A stretch of DNA of 64,000 nucleotides from Halobacillus litoralis. GTDB taxonomy: Bacteria > Bacillota > Bacilli > Bacillales > Halobacillaceae. Location: contig NZ_CP026119.1 in NCBI RefSeq assembly GCF_004101865.1, positions 62,001 through 126,000 of the forward strand. The letters are read 5' to 3'. Position numbers and translations under genes: made by a program. The notes under the pieces were generated by a model. It had not been told where the DNA came from. It saw only the letters and a list, made by a program, of their open reading frames with translations, and made no database searches. Position 1 is the stretch's first letter, and every line of letters starts with the position of its first letter. Shown here one piece after another: positions 15,428-22,835 of this stretch.

Positions 15428-17482
15428 ATGACAAAGTTCTTATATTGGGCAGATTTTTTCGATACTATTTTTAGAAAAAATAAATTGTTTTGGGTGGTTC
15501 AAATATTAAGCTTTCTATTTATCAGTATATTCTTTTGTCAGTACATATTCTTTGAGGGTGATTATTCACCTCCAAATGCACTTGAATTATCTAGTCCTAT
15601 TGTCCAAATAGGTATACTAGCTTATCTAATTATTGGTTCAAATCTTTTAGAAAATAACAGTTTGAAAGGTGTAAAAAGCATTTACAGTTCTCTTCATGTA
15701 CAATTAGACAGCTTAATTGGGTCGATAGGATTCATAGTAATATCCTCCGGATTTACAATTGCGTTTTATTATTCTTACTATTCCATTCTTTTGATCAGCT
15801 CGGGCACAAATATTGGGTCTTTTTTTATTGATTCTTTGCTTTATTTAATTCTATATTGGTGGGTTCCCTTCCTAACAAGTGGGTTACTTGGCTTAAGTAT
15901 TTCACTATGGATAAAAAACCACTTTAAATACGTCATTATGATATTAGTTTGGCTTCTCGTAGGACCTTTAAACGACTTATACCTTAAAGACAGATTATCA
16001 CTGCTATTTTCATGGGGAGAAAAAGAGCCGACAATCCCCTATCATTACCTTTATGGTTTTGCTATTGAAGATGCAGCTGTACTAGAAAAATTCACATGGA
16101 TTATGACAATCTTACTGATACTCATTCTGTCATATTTTACTAAGATTAAAAAAATCAAAATCTACAAATCTATAGCACTTGCTCTTTGTTTCTCGGTATT
16201 GATCGGGTTATCTTTCAATCAAATCCATCAATATAATACGTTATTAGTTGGAAAGGGAGAACAATCTATACAGAGTGAAATTGATAAATATCAAGTCTAC
16301 CCAAACTCTAAAGATAACTCAGATCCGGAATATGAAATTACAGAGTATGATATTGATCTGGCCCTCGATAATAACCTTAGTGCTAATGTATTTCTTAATA
16401 TAGAAAACATCTCTGAAAATACAATTTCTAGATTAAAGTTTTCTTTATATAGTGGATTTCATATTAGATATGTAAAAGATAACGGAAACAAAATTGATTA
16501 CTCTAGGAAATACGATCAGGTAAAAATACAATTAGCTATGCCTCTAGAAAGAGGTGAATCAAGAACTATAGAGGTTTCCTATTCAGGAGATTCCTCCCCA
16601 ATATATTTTGCAAATGAGCAAGCAGCATATCTTCCATCAAATTTCCCATGGATACCTAAGGAAGTTATTGCCCCTGCTATAACAGTATTTGAAAATTCCA
16701 TTCACAGAAACAATTTGAACTCATTCAACGAAGTAAAATATGAGTTGGAATTCCAAGGAGAAAAAGAAGTATATACAAATATAAATAAAATAGGAGAGGA
16801 TATTTGGTCAGGTGTGTCTACAGGAGGCCTATCTGTAATTATGGGCAGGTTAGATGAAACAGATTATGAAGGTAAAAAAATCATTTATCCTGATATCTGG
16901 AACGTTTCCACTGTATCTTTGGATAGATATTTTGAGAGGTTCGAAAATAATCTAGCGAAGATCAATGAACTTTTTGAAGGTGTAGACACAACCATACCAA
17001 ACACAATCTTTTTACTTCCTAATACTTTTGTAAATGATTTCTATTTCGAAGAGGATTATTGGTTGTCGAAAGACCATTTCATTTTAGGTATACAGCGTGT
17101 TTTTTCTATAGATGAACATATTCTAGATCGTAAATCTGCTTTAATAATGAACAGCCTGGTACCAGCATCGACATGGAAAAACTCTATAAATCCTACTGAT
17201 TTGGACTTCGTCTTTCTATTCAATGCCATTGTGTCTAATTATTTATCTGATGGAAATGAAAAAGTACCAAAGAAATACCTGAGTTTTGTAGAAATGAAGA
17301 TAAATAAACAAGATAAACAAGTGCAAGTCAATGTATTGACTCGCGTTATAGAACTTATGGAAATACTAAGTGAAGAAAAAAAGAAGGAGTTTTTAAATGA
17401 CTGGTATCAACTCCTTATTAAAAAGCATAGTTTTGGGGAGCTTAGCTCATTAATTGTTGAGTACAGGGAGGAGAGAAATTGA
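15428..17482 (+). CDS. ABC-2-type permease with extracytoplasmic M1-peptidase-like domain
   Basis: 684 residues. About six membrane helices lie in residues 15-270 (an ABC-2 permease arrangement), followed by a large soluble domain to the C-terminus whose first part (TEYDIDLALDNNLSANVFL, FANEQAAYLPSNFPWIP) resembles the M1 aminopeptidase N-domain. No HEXXH zinc motif is present, so it is not an active M1 peptidase. Fusions of ABC permeases with M1-like domains are known in Firmicutes; their substrate is rarely known. It is followed directly by its ATPase (4-base overlap type stop-start) and a second small membrane protein, forming one export unit. Confidence 0.75.
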   Translation: MTKFLYWADFFDTIFRKNKLFWVVQILSFLFISIFFCQYIFFEGDYSPPNALELSSPIVQIGILAYLIIGSNLLENNSLKGVKSIYSSLHVQLDSLIGSIGFIVISSGFTIAFYYSYYSILLISSGTNIGSFFIDSLLYLILYWWVPFLTSGLLGLSISLWIKNHFKYVIMILVWLLVGPLNDLYLKDRLSLLFSWGEKEPTIPYHYLYGFAIEDAAVLEKFTWIMTILLILILSYFTKIKKIKIYKSIALALCFSVLIGLSFNQIHQYNTLLVGKGEQSIQSEIDKYQVYPNSKDNSDPEYEITEYDIDLALDNNLSANVFLNIENISENTISRLKFSLYSGFHIRYVKDNGNKIDYSRKYDQVKIQLAMPLERGESRTIEVSYSGDSSPIYFANEQAAYLPSNFPWIPKEVIAPAITVFENSIHRNNLNSFNEVKYELEFQGEKEVYTNINKIGEDIWSGVSTGGLSVIMGRLDETDYEGKKIIYPDIWNVSTVSLDRYFERFENNLAKINELFEGVDTTIPNTIFLLPNTFVNDFYFEEDYWLSKDHFILGIQRVFSIDEHILDRKSALIMNSLVPASTWKNSINPTDLDFVFLFNAIVSNYLSDGNEKVPKKYLSFVEMKINKQDKQVQVNVLTRVIELMEILSEEKKKEFLNDWYQLLIKKHSFGELSSLIVEYREERN

Positions 17483-18330
17483 TGGAAATCGTAGATATTG
17501 AAAAAAAAGTAGGAAAGAAAAGTATATTGAAGAATGTAAGTTGTGAGTTTAAAGGAGTTTATGGTTTGTTAGGTCCTAATGGTGCTGGAAAAACGACTCT
17601 AATGAAGATTCTAGCATCGGTTAATTCAAATTATAATGGACATGTAAAAAAAAATGGAATAAAAAATGTTGGTTATCTTCCTCAAGATTTCTTTCCCTAC
17701 AAAAACCTTTCTATAGAGAAGATACTAAACCATCTAGGGACTTTAAAAGGACTAAATAAGGAAACGATCAACAATGAAATAGACGCAGTTCTAAAAGAAC
17801 TGAACTTATTAAAATATAAGCAGTATAAGGTAAAAGAGCTATCTGGAGGAATGGTTAGAAGATTGGGAATAGCTCAGGCTATCTTAGGGAGACCTGAGTT
17901 ACTAATCATTGATGAACCATTTAATGGGTTAGATTTAGAAGAAAAAATCAGACTTAAATTTTTACTAAAAAAAATATCATTGGATGAAAATAGAGTAACA
18001 ATTATTACATCTCATTTAGTTGATGAAATGGAGGAGATTTGTACTAACATAGGTCTATTATTTAGCGGAGAAATGGTTAAGAGTGATGGTGTGAATGAAT
18101 TATTAAGTGACCTCGAGAATAAAATATGGGAGCTAGAATGTGATAAAGGTAACTGTTTCGATGTAAATCGAGGCTTGATTTTATCGGAAACTTTTGTGTC
18201 GGCTAACAGGAAAAAATTGAGGATATATTCTGATGAAAATGTTTCTGGTGGGAAAGTCATGTCTCCTACACTAAAAGATATCTACCTATACTACAATCAA
18301 AAGGCGAACAACAATGATTATACACAATAG
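17482..18330 (+). CDS. ABC transporter ATP-binding protein
   Basis: About 282 residues with all ABC motifs: Walker A GPNGAGKTT, signature LSGGM, Walker B LLIIDEPFNGLD and H-loop TSHLVDEME. The ATG at 17482 overlaps the stop of the permease (TGATG), with GGAGGAG upstream. It powers the transporter made with the permeases at 15428 and 18314. The last 60 residues form a small accessory domain typical of ABC-2 exporters for peptides, drugs or lipids. The cargo is unknown; neighbouring exported products make a peptide or protein cargo the best guess. Confidence 0.92.
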   Translation: MEIVDIEKKVGKKSILKNVSCEFKGVYGLLGPNGAGKTTLMKILASVNSNYNGHVKKNGIKNVGYLPQDFFPYKNLSIEKILNHLGTLKGLNKETINNEIDAVLKELNLLKYKQYKVKELSGGMVRRLGIAQAILGRPELLIIDEPFNGLDLEEKIRLKFLLKKISLDENRVTIITSHLVDEMEEICTNIGLLFSGEMVKSDGVNELLSDLENKIWELECDKGNCFDVNRGLILSETFVSANRKKLRIYSDENVSGGKVMSPTLKDIYLYYNQKANNNDYTQ

Positions 18331-18934
18331 GATGCATTATGAACTAAAAACCAAGGATTTGCTTGTAATATATGGTTTCTTATTTGGAGCTTCGTTAGTA
18401 TTTAAGGAATTATTTGCTTTGGACCTAGATAAGCTTAAATTATTCAATCAAGGGTTTGTTTCTTCGTTTTTCGGATTATGGGTTGTGTTTCTTTACAAGG
18501 AATTCTATAACGATAACTATAAAGAATTACTTTACTCCTACCCTCTTAAAACTCTTGATCTAGGAGTTAAGAAGGTTGTTGCATTAGTACTTGTGTCCTG
18601 GGTATTATTGTTTCCACTTACCTTGTTTGACGATAATATATACAATTCAGTCTTGTTGTATTTTCCTCAGTCATTCTTTCTTATAGGTTTGGGCTTTTTA
18701 TGTATTTCCGTAATTAAAAATTTCGAGGTTTCGCTAACCTTATTGTTGCTGTATATCTCTACTGAATTCTTTACAAAAGGAAAGTTTATTAATTGGGTCC
18801 ATATATTCGTTTTTGAAGATAATCTCTATAATCAGACTCAGTACTTGTTAGATAAAGGAGTAAACACGCTCGGTTTTTCACTTTTATTGATTTACGTTGC
18901 CCACATATTTTTAATTGTAGACAGAAAAAAATAA
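18314..18934 (+). CDS. ABC transporter-associated membrane protein
   Basis: 206 residues with five or six hydrophobic helices, no soluble domain. It overlaps the ATPase gene by 17 bases from the ATG at 18314; ATG 18332 is an alternative start. Size and topology fit a second permease or a membrane anchor for the ABC system. Segment KELLYSYPLKTLDLGVKKVV is typical of the cytoplasmic loop in small ABC-2 permeases. Function inferred from operon membership. Confidence 0.65.
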   Translation: MIIHNRMHYELKTKDLLVIYGFLFGASLVFKELFALDLDKLKLFNQGFVSSFFGLWVVFLYKEFYNDNYKELLYSYPLKTLDLGVKKVVALVLVSWVLLFPLTLFDDNIYNSVLLYFPQSFFLIGLGFLCISVIKNFEVSLTLLLLYISTEFFTKGKFINWVHIFVFEDNLYNQTQYLLDKGVNTLGFSLLLIYVAHIFLIVDRKK

Positions 18935-19000
18935 TCTTTTAGCTAATTTTGTTTAATATATTCCTTTTAAACCTCTTTATATAGTAAAGGAGGAGATAAG

Positions 19001-19741
19001 ATGAATGTTGAGATAAGTAATTTACACTTATTGCAAGGAGAAGAAGAACAAAATAACAAGAAGGAGATTGTTAAGTCTGATGGCTTTATGTCTCTGGCCT
19101 CATTGGTGGATACTGAAGAATTAACTAACCTTTATCACGTTGGAGGGTTTAGTCTCGATCTGAAACAAGAGGATAGGCCGCAAGTTTCGGTAGTTAGCAA
19201 TGAATTTGCTACACCTAATAATAAGGTGAGGTTTTTCTTTACAAAATCTATGAAGGACGCTGAAGTAAAAAACACTGCCACAGCACTAATCGTAAAAAAT
19301 ATCGATGGGGTTGAAGTTCTAGAAACTCACCAGAAAGTAAACGATAAAAAAACTAAGTTGCTCTCGATTTTAACATTAACAAAAGCTATTCGGGAGAAAT
19401 TCAATAATGGCATTGAAGCATCAAAGCTAAGATTTGATGCTCTGAAAAACAATACCAATGAAGTGTCTACACAAGCTTTATGGGATGGCTGTATGCCAGG
19501 TGGTTACTTCTGGTGCGGTGGAGGATGCGGTTATCAAACTGGTAGCTCTGCAATTAAAAACAAAATTGATGGTTGCTGCTTAAATCATGATTATTGTTAC
19601 GCAAATCATAGTACAGCACGTTGCTTGAACTGTGATGAGGACCTGCATGCCTGTGTGACCAACCCAATTAACAGAGCAGATGACCCAACAACTGCAGATT
19701 ATATTGCTACCTACTTCGAATGGCATTGTTCAAGTCTTTAA
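19001..19741 (+). CDS. phospholipase A2-like Cys-rich protein with long N-terminal region
   Basis: 246 residues. The C-terminal 90 residues contain a PLA2 signature: a Cys/Gly-rich calcium-loop-like segment (FWCGGGCGYQTG) and the active-site box CCLNHDYCY with His196-Asp197, then further Cys residues (CLNCDEDLHAC). About ten Cys would form disulfides outside the cell. The first 155 residues have no signal peptide and no known domain; they could be a leader or chaperone-binding region removed on export. The gene has an excellent AAGGAGGAG site and follows the ABC transporter genes, which probably export it. It may be a secreted lipase, toxin or bacteriocin; VP1-like PLA2 proteins of bacilli are the nearest known form. 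Confidence 0.7.
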   Translation: MNVEISNLHLLQGEEEQNNKKEIVKSDGFMSLASLVDTEELTNLYHVGGFSLDLKQEDRPQVSVVSNEFATPNNKVRFFFTKSMKDAEVKNTATALIVKNIDGVEVLETHQKVNDKKTKLLSILTLTKAIREKFNNGIEASKLRFDALKNNTNEVSTQALWDGCMPGGYFWCGGGCGYQTGSSAIKNKIDGCCLNHDYCYANHSTARCLNCDEDLHACVTNPINRADDPTTADYIATYFEWHCSSL

Positions 19742-19785
19742 TCGCTTTTTAAATGATATGAAGAGTAAAATGAATTAAATTAATA

Positions 19786-19819
19786 GATTCTCCTCCTATA
19801 AAGTGGAGGAGAATCTATT
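19786..19819. terminator. intrinsic terminator after the PLA2-like gene
   Basis: AGATTCTCCTCC...GGAGGAGAATCT, a 12-bp perfect inverted repeat ending in a TATTTAAAG tail. A second weaker hairpin (ACCTCC/GGAGGT) lies near 19890-19925. Confidence 0.8.
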
Positions 19820-19998
19820 TAAAGAAGAGTAAATTCAAAATAATTAGTTTTAACTCTAAAATAATGTATCCCTTTATTAGTAACATTGAATAGACCTCCC
19901 TTTAAGCTAAAACTTATAGGAGGTTATTTTTTCGTATATAGAAAATCAAATGTGAAGTGTTCTCAAGAAGACTATCTCCGTAGAGGTATTTAACAAGT

Positions 19999-20038
19999 AA
20001 AAAGAGCTACGGGAAAGCTGATTCCGTCGCTCTTTTTT
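19999..20038 (+). terminator. intrinsic terminator
   Basis: AAAAAGAGC-ACGG...CCGT-GCTCTTTTTT stem-loop within the 480-base gap before the gene at 20224. No gene is seen in this gap. Confidence 0.8.
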
Positions 20039-20223
20039 ACTGGGCTGAATGCAAATTAGGATTTTGGATTTTTGTTCTGCCAAGTCTGACTACATCTAAT
20101 GTGAAACTTAAATAATTTAAAAATGTGATACATATATACTAAATTGTGGTTTTTTTGGAAAATAAATGTTTTGATGGTATAATGAGCACGAAATAATGAA
20201 TGGTGAAATATTGGAGGGGTTTT

Positions 20224-20505
20224 ATGCCGAAGTCGGTACCAGGAAAATTATCGTTATTAGTTTTAGTAGTATTTTTAATTCAAATAGTTTCTTTCACAGT
20301 CGCGCTCTCTACTAATTTCTTAGGAGCTATGCTTCAATTTATTACTTTTACCCCTTTCACAGCCTCTTTTGGTTTAATCATCGGGATAATTAGCTTTAAG
20401 AAAGAAACTTCTAATAAAATAGTTCCTATAGTTACAATTACTATCAGTGCTATATTTATATTAATTATGCTTATATTTCTATTTGGTTTTTCATTTGGTG
20501 GATAG
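20224..20505 (+). CDS. small membrane protein
   Basis: 93 residues from ATG 20224, eight bases after GGAGGGG; the upstream GTG extension is rejected because it would swallow that site. Three hydrophobic helices (LSLLVLVVFLIQIVSF, TASFGLIIGII, IFILIMLIFLFGF) and few charged residues. It resembles many short YqjE/DUF-type bacillus membrane proteins, but no specific family is recognised. It stands alone between two terminators. Confidence 0.65.
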   Translation: MPKSVPGKLSLLVLVVFLIQIVSFTVALSTNFLGAMLQFITFTPFTASFGLIIGIISFKKETSNKIVPIVTITISAIFILIMLIFLFGFSFGG

Positions 20506-20550
20506 ATTTTCTTTGATTGAAGAACCATTCGTGAGATAAAGTATATGATG

Positions 20551-20588
20551 ATGTCCCAGAAATCACATAATCAGATTTCTGGGACATT
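20551..20588. terminator. intrinsic terminator
   Basis: TGTCCCAGAAATC...GATTTCTGGGACA perfect 13-bp arms followed by TTTTTG. Confidence 0.9.
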
Positions 20589-20599
20589 TTTGTTTTGCA

Positions 20600-21180
20600 G
20601 TTAAATAGAAAGCTGTTAAACATTCATAACATCATTCTAAGTCTAGAATTTAAAAGGTCACACAAATGAACTCTTTCCTTTATTATTCTATCTTATGGAT
20701 ATGACATATATATTTGGTGGAGCTATATTGCAATTTAGCGCGATCGAATGTAATACTGTCTATTTCAATACTATCTAGTTGTCTTTTCACTCACACCGCT
20801 ACATATCGTTATTTTTCGGAAGTGATTATGCTGCGTTCATTAACTTTACAAATCGTTACTATACTGGAGAATCTGCTTCATATTGCGCAATATATATACA
20901 TATAATATACATATAATATATATATATTATATGTATTTCTTGTGTTTTTCTTTTAGAAAATAAATGAATTATAGCGCGTTCAAATGTGTTTAAACAGGTT
21001 GCTTAGGGATATAACTGTTATTCTCCCTTTTAACTTAAAGCGATACCTAATGTTCACCGATCCATAGCGCTACGAAACGGTAGCGTTAATCTGATTGGTT
21101 AGATAGTTGCCTATAGTAGGACGTTCCAATTGATGTTTCTATTATCCTTTAAAAAACAGGAAATATTAGCTTGATTTAAC
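20600..21180. repeat. non-coding AT-rich region with par-like repeats
   Basis: No gene is supported. The stretch holds an ATATAT-rich tract (20890-20935) and words shared with the repeat array upstream of parM: GCGATAC, CGATCCATAxCGCTAC (21059), GCGTTA, and TTCAAATG/TTTAAAC. The CGATCCRTA word occurs twice at 9.0-9.1 kb and once here. It may be a second binding site for the partition or replication proteins, or part of a transfer origin. Confidence 0.5.
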
Positions 21181-21184
21181 CTTT

Positions 21185-21240
21185 TTAGACGGAAGGGGTA
21201 TTCTATACATATACCTTTCCGTCTAAGGGGTTCCGCGGGA
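21185..21240. promoter_or_regulatory. long inverted repeat with GC-rich edge, candidate oriT
   Basis: TTAGACGGAA...TTCCGTCTAA with inner GGGGTAT/ATACCTT pairing (21185-21226), directly followed by GGGGTTCCGCGGGA. No T run follows on either strand, so it is not a normal terminator. Position just upstream of the coupling-protein operon fits an oriT-type nick region. Candidate only. Confidence 0.35.
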
Positions 21241-21395
21241 CTAACACTTCCATTTGCTGATTTGAAAGTTACTTATAAGCTTTTTAAAGCCCTACAACCC
21301 CCTGTAACAGGACCTTTTAAATACCCTAATTTTCACCCTAAAATTATCCAACTATTGCAGTTCTATTTTGAACTAATATTATTGCTTAGTCACTA

Positions 21396-21512
21396 GTGAA
21401 TTATTTCAAATGTCGTGGTATAATTCTGTCACATTACAATTAAATCTTATTCACGGGATGACCCCGCAAATAAATGGAGCATATTAACTCCGTTTATTTG
21501 CGGGGTTTTTTT
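21396..21512 (+). promoter_or_regulatory. promoter, CGGG leader and terminator before the coupling-protein operon
   Basis: Extended -10 TGG-TATAAT at 21419-21424, start point near 21431, then TTCACGGGATG (21450) running directly into a terminator hairpin, ACCCCGCAAATAAA...TTTATTTGCGGGGT with T7, ending at 21512. The CGGG can pair with the CCCCG that opens the terminator. The first gene starts 16 bases later, so its transcription requires read-through. Confidence 0.75.
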
Positions 21513-21527
21513 ATTAAGGAGGAACAA

Positions 21528-22835
21528 ATGAAGGATAAAACGTTTTTTGTTAAAACTGGCATTAATGGAAGAGGAGTAGGTTTTAGTCATCATGAGATGG
21601 AGCTGCTCAAAGTTTTAGCTAATCAAAAATTACTTACAGGAGATTTAATGAGAAGGTATTATGAAACAGCAGTTCCTATTTCAAAGGATGGTATGAGGAA
21701 AAGGTTAGCTAAATGGGAATCTAAAAAGATAATTAATCTCCATGATATGACTGAAGGGAAAAACTATCGTTTTGGCAACCCTTATAAGAGGGTTACTATA
21801 GCAAATCGAGGCCTTAACTTTCTAAGAGAACATGGATATTTGGATGATGATGAATATGAAGATGCGGAAACATCTCTCATAAACATCGACTTTCAAGACC
21901 ATTATTTTTGCACTCAAAACCTCGCAATCGAACTTATGGTAAGGCTGAAAAATAGAGGAGTAGACTTCGAGTCCATTAATCCTATAAAAGAATTTGGTAA
22001 GAACCGCATTAATGAAAAGATAGAACTTATTCCAGATTGGTTACTTAAGTCGAAAGACAAGAACTTCTATATTGAAACTGATACTGCAACTGAAACTCAA
22101 TCAATAATAAAAAGTAAGGTAGAACGTTATATAAAAGTAGCTGAACTAGAACCAGAGTGTACTCATATTGTGTTTTTTAGTGTCATTGATGACAGTGCCG
22201 ACACATTACACATCTATTCTGAACATAGAGAAAAAAGAGTGGCTAACATAAAACAAACTCTTTTAAATATGCCTGGGATCCATATGAAAAACTTACATGT
22301 AATCGTTACTCAACAATCAAGGTCGTATGATGTGGCTGAAAGGTCGCTGATTTCTCCATTACCCTTAACAAATGATTTCAGACAATATGAAATGCAAGTA
22401 GCAATCCTTGCTCTTGAACAAAATGAATCTTTTAATTATGAGATTAAGGAGCTTGAAATGGATGATTTTGTTTTTAAGGGACTGGAAGAAGAGTTTTATC
22501 CTGATGGAATATTTGAGATTGCTAACATTGCCGGTACCAAAAGGGACAATGTAGCTTTCGTTCATATGAATGAGGCATCAGCAAATAGTATGGATAGACT
22601 GAATATTCTTTCCAAGTGTGTAAGGGATAGCCGCTTCACTAAGAGGGTTGATAGAATCATAGCCTTCTATAGTGGTTCAGAAGAACTTAAAAGGGATGTT
22701 TTTGGTTGTGTTTTTGATAATGTACTCATTAGCTCACAACAAGATTGGGCTGAAGAAGGTAGAGGAGGAAGAGAACCTTCATTTTACAAAACTAAAAGTA
22801 ATTACAGATTAGAGGTGACAAGTTTTGGAGAATGA
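21528..22835 (+). CDS. replication-relaxation family protein (winged HTH plus nuclease-like domain)
   Basis: 435 residues from ATG 21528 (site AAGGAGGAAC). N-terminal winged HTH at about 20-95 (HHEMELLKVLANQKLLTG, SKDGMRKRLAKW), then a domain with ELIPDWLL and FYIETDTATET (about 175-200) whose spaced acidic residues look like a PD-(D/E)XK-type fold. This is the Replic_Relax family, usually found next to VirD4-like coupling genes in conjugative elements of Firmicutes. It could process or recognise the transfer origin; no classical relaxase is seen in the window, so this protein is a candidate for that role. It overlaps the coupling ATPase gene by 11 bases. Confidence 0.7.
   Translation: MKDKTFFVKTGINGRGVGFSHHEMELLKVLANQKLLTGDLMRRYYETAVPISKDGMRKRLAKWESKKIINLHDMTEGKNYRFGNPYKRVTIANRGLNFLREHGYLDDDEYEDAETSLINIDFQDHYFCTQNLAIELMVRLKNRGVDFESINPIKEFGKNRINEKIELIPDWLLKSKDKNFYIETDTATETQSIIKSKVERYIKVAELEPECTHIVFFSVIDDSADTLHIYSEHREKRVANIKQTLLNMPGIHMKNLHVIVTQQSRSYDVAERSLISPLPLTNDFRQYEMQVAILALEQNESFNYEIKELEMDDFVFKGLEEEFYPDGIFEIANIAGTKRDNVAFVHMNEASANSMDRLNILSKCVRDSRFTKRVDRIIAFYSGSEELKRDVFGCVFDNVLISSQQDWAEEGRGGREPSFYKTKSNYRLEVTSFGE

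Noticed and set aside
15428..17482. Active M1 zinc aminopeptidase
   Set aside because: The domain resembles M1 but has no HEXXH motif anywhere.
20714..20905. 63-codon frame in the AT-rich region before the transfer operon
   Set aside because: Contains the AT repeat tract, no ribosome site, unlike proteins.
20885..20935. AT dinucleotide tract that could suggest CRISPR-like or satellite repeats
   Set aside because: Irregular AT-rich tract without fixed units or spacers; no CRISPR array or cas gene is in the window.
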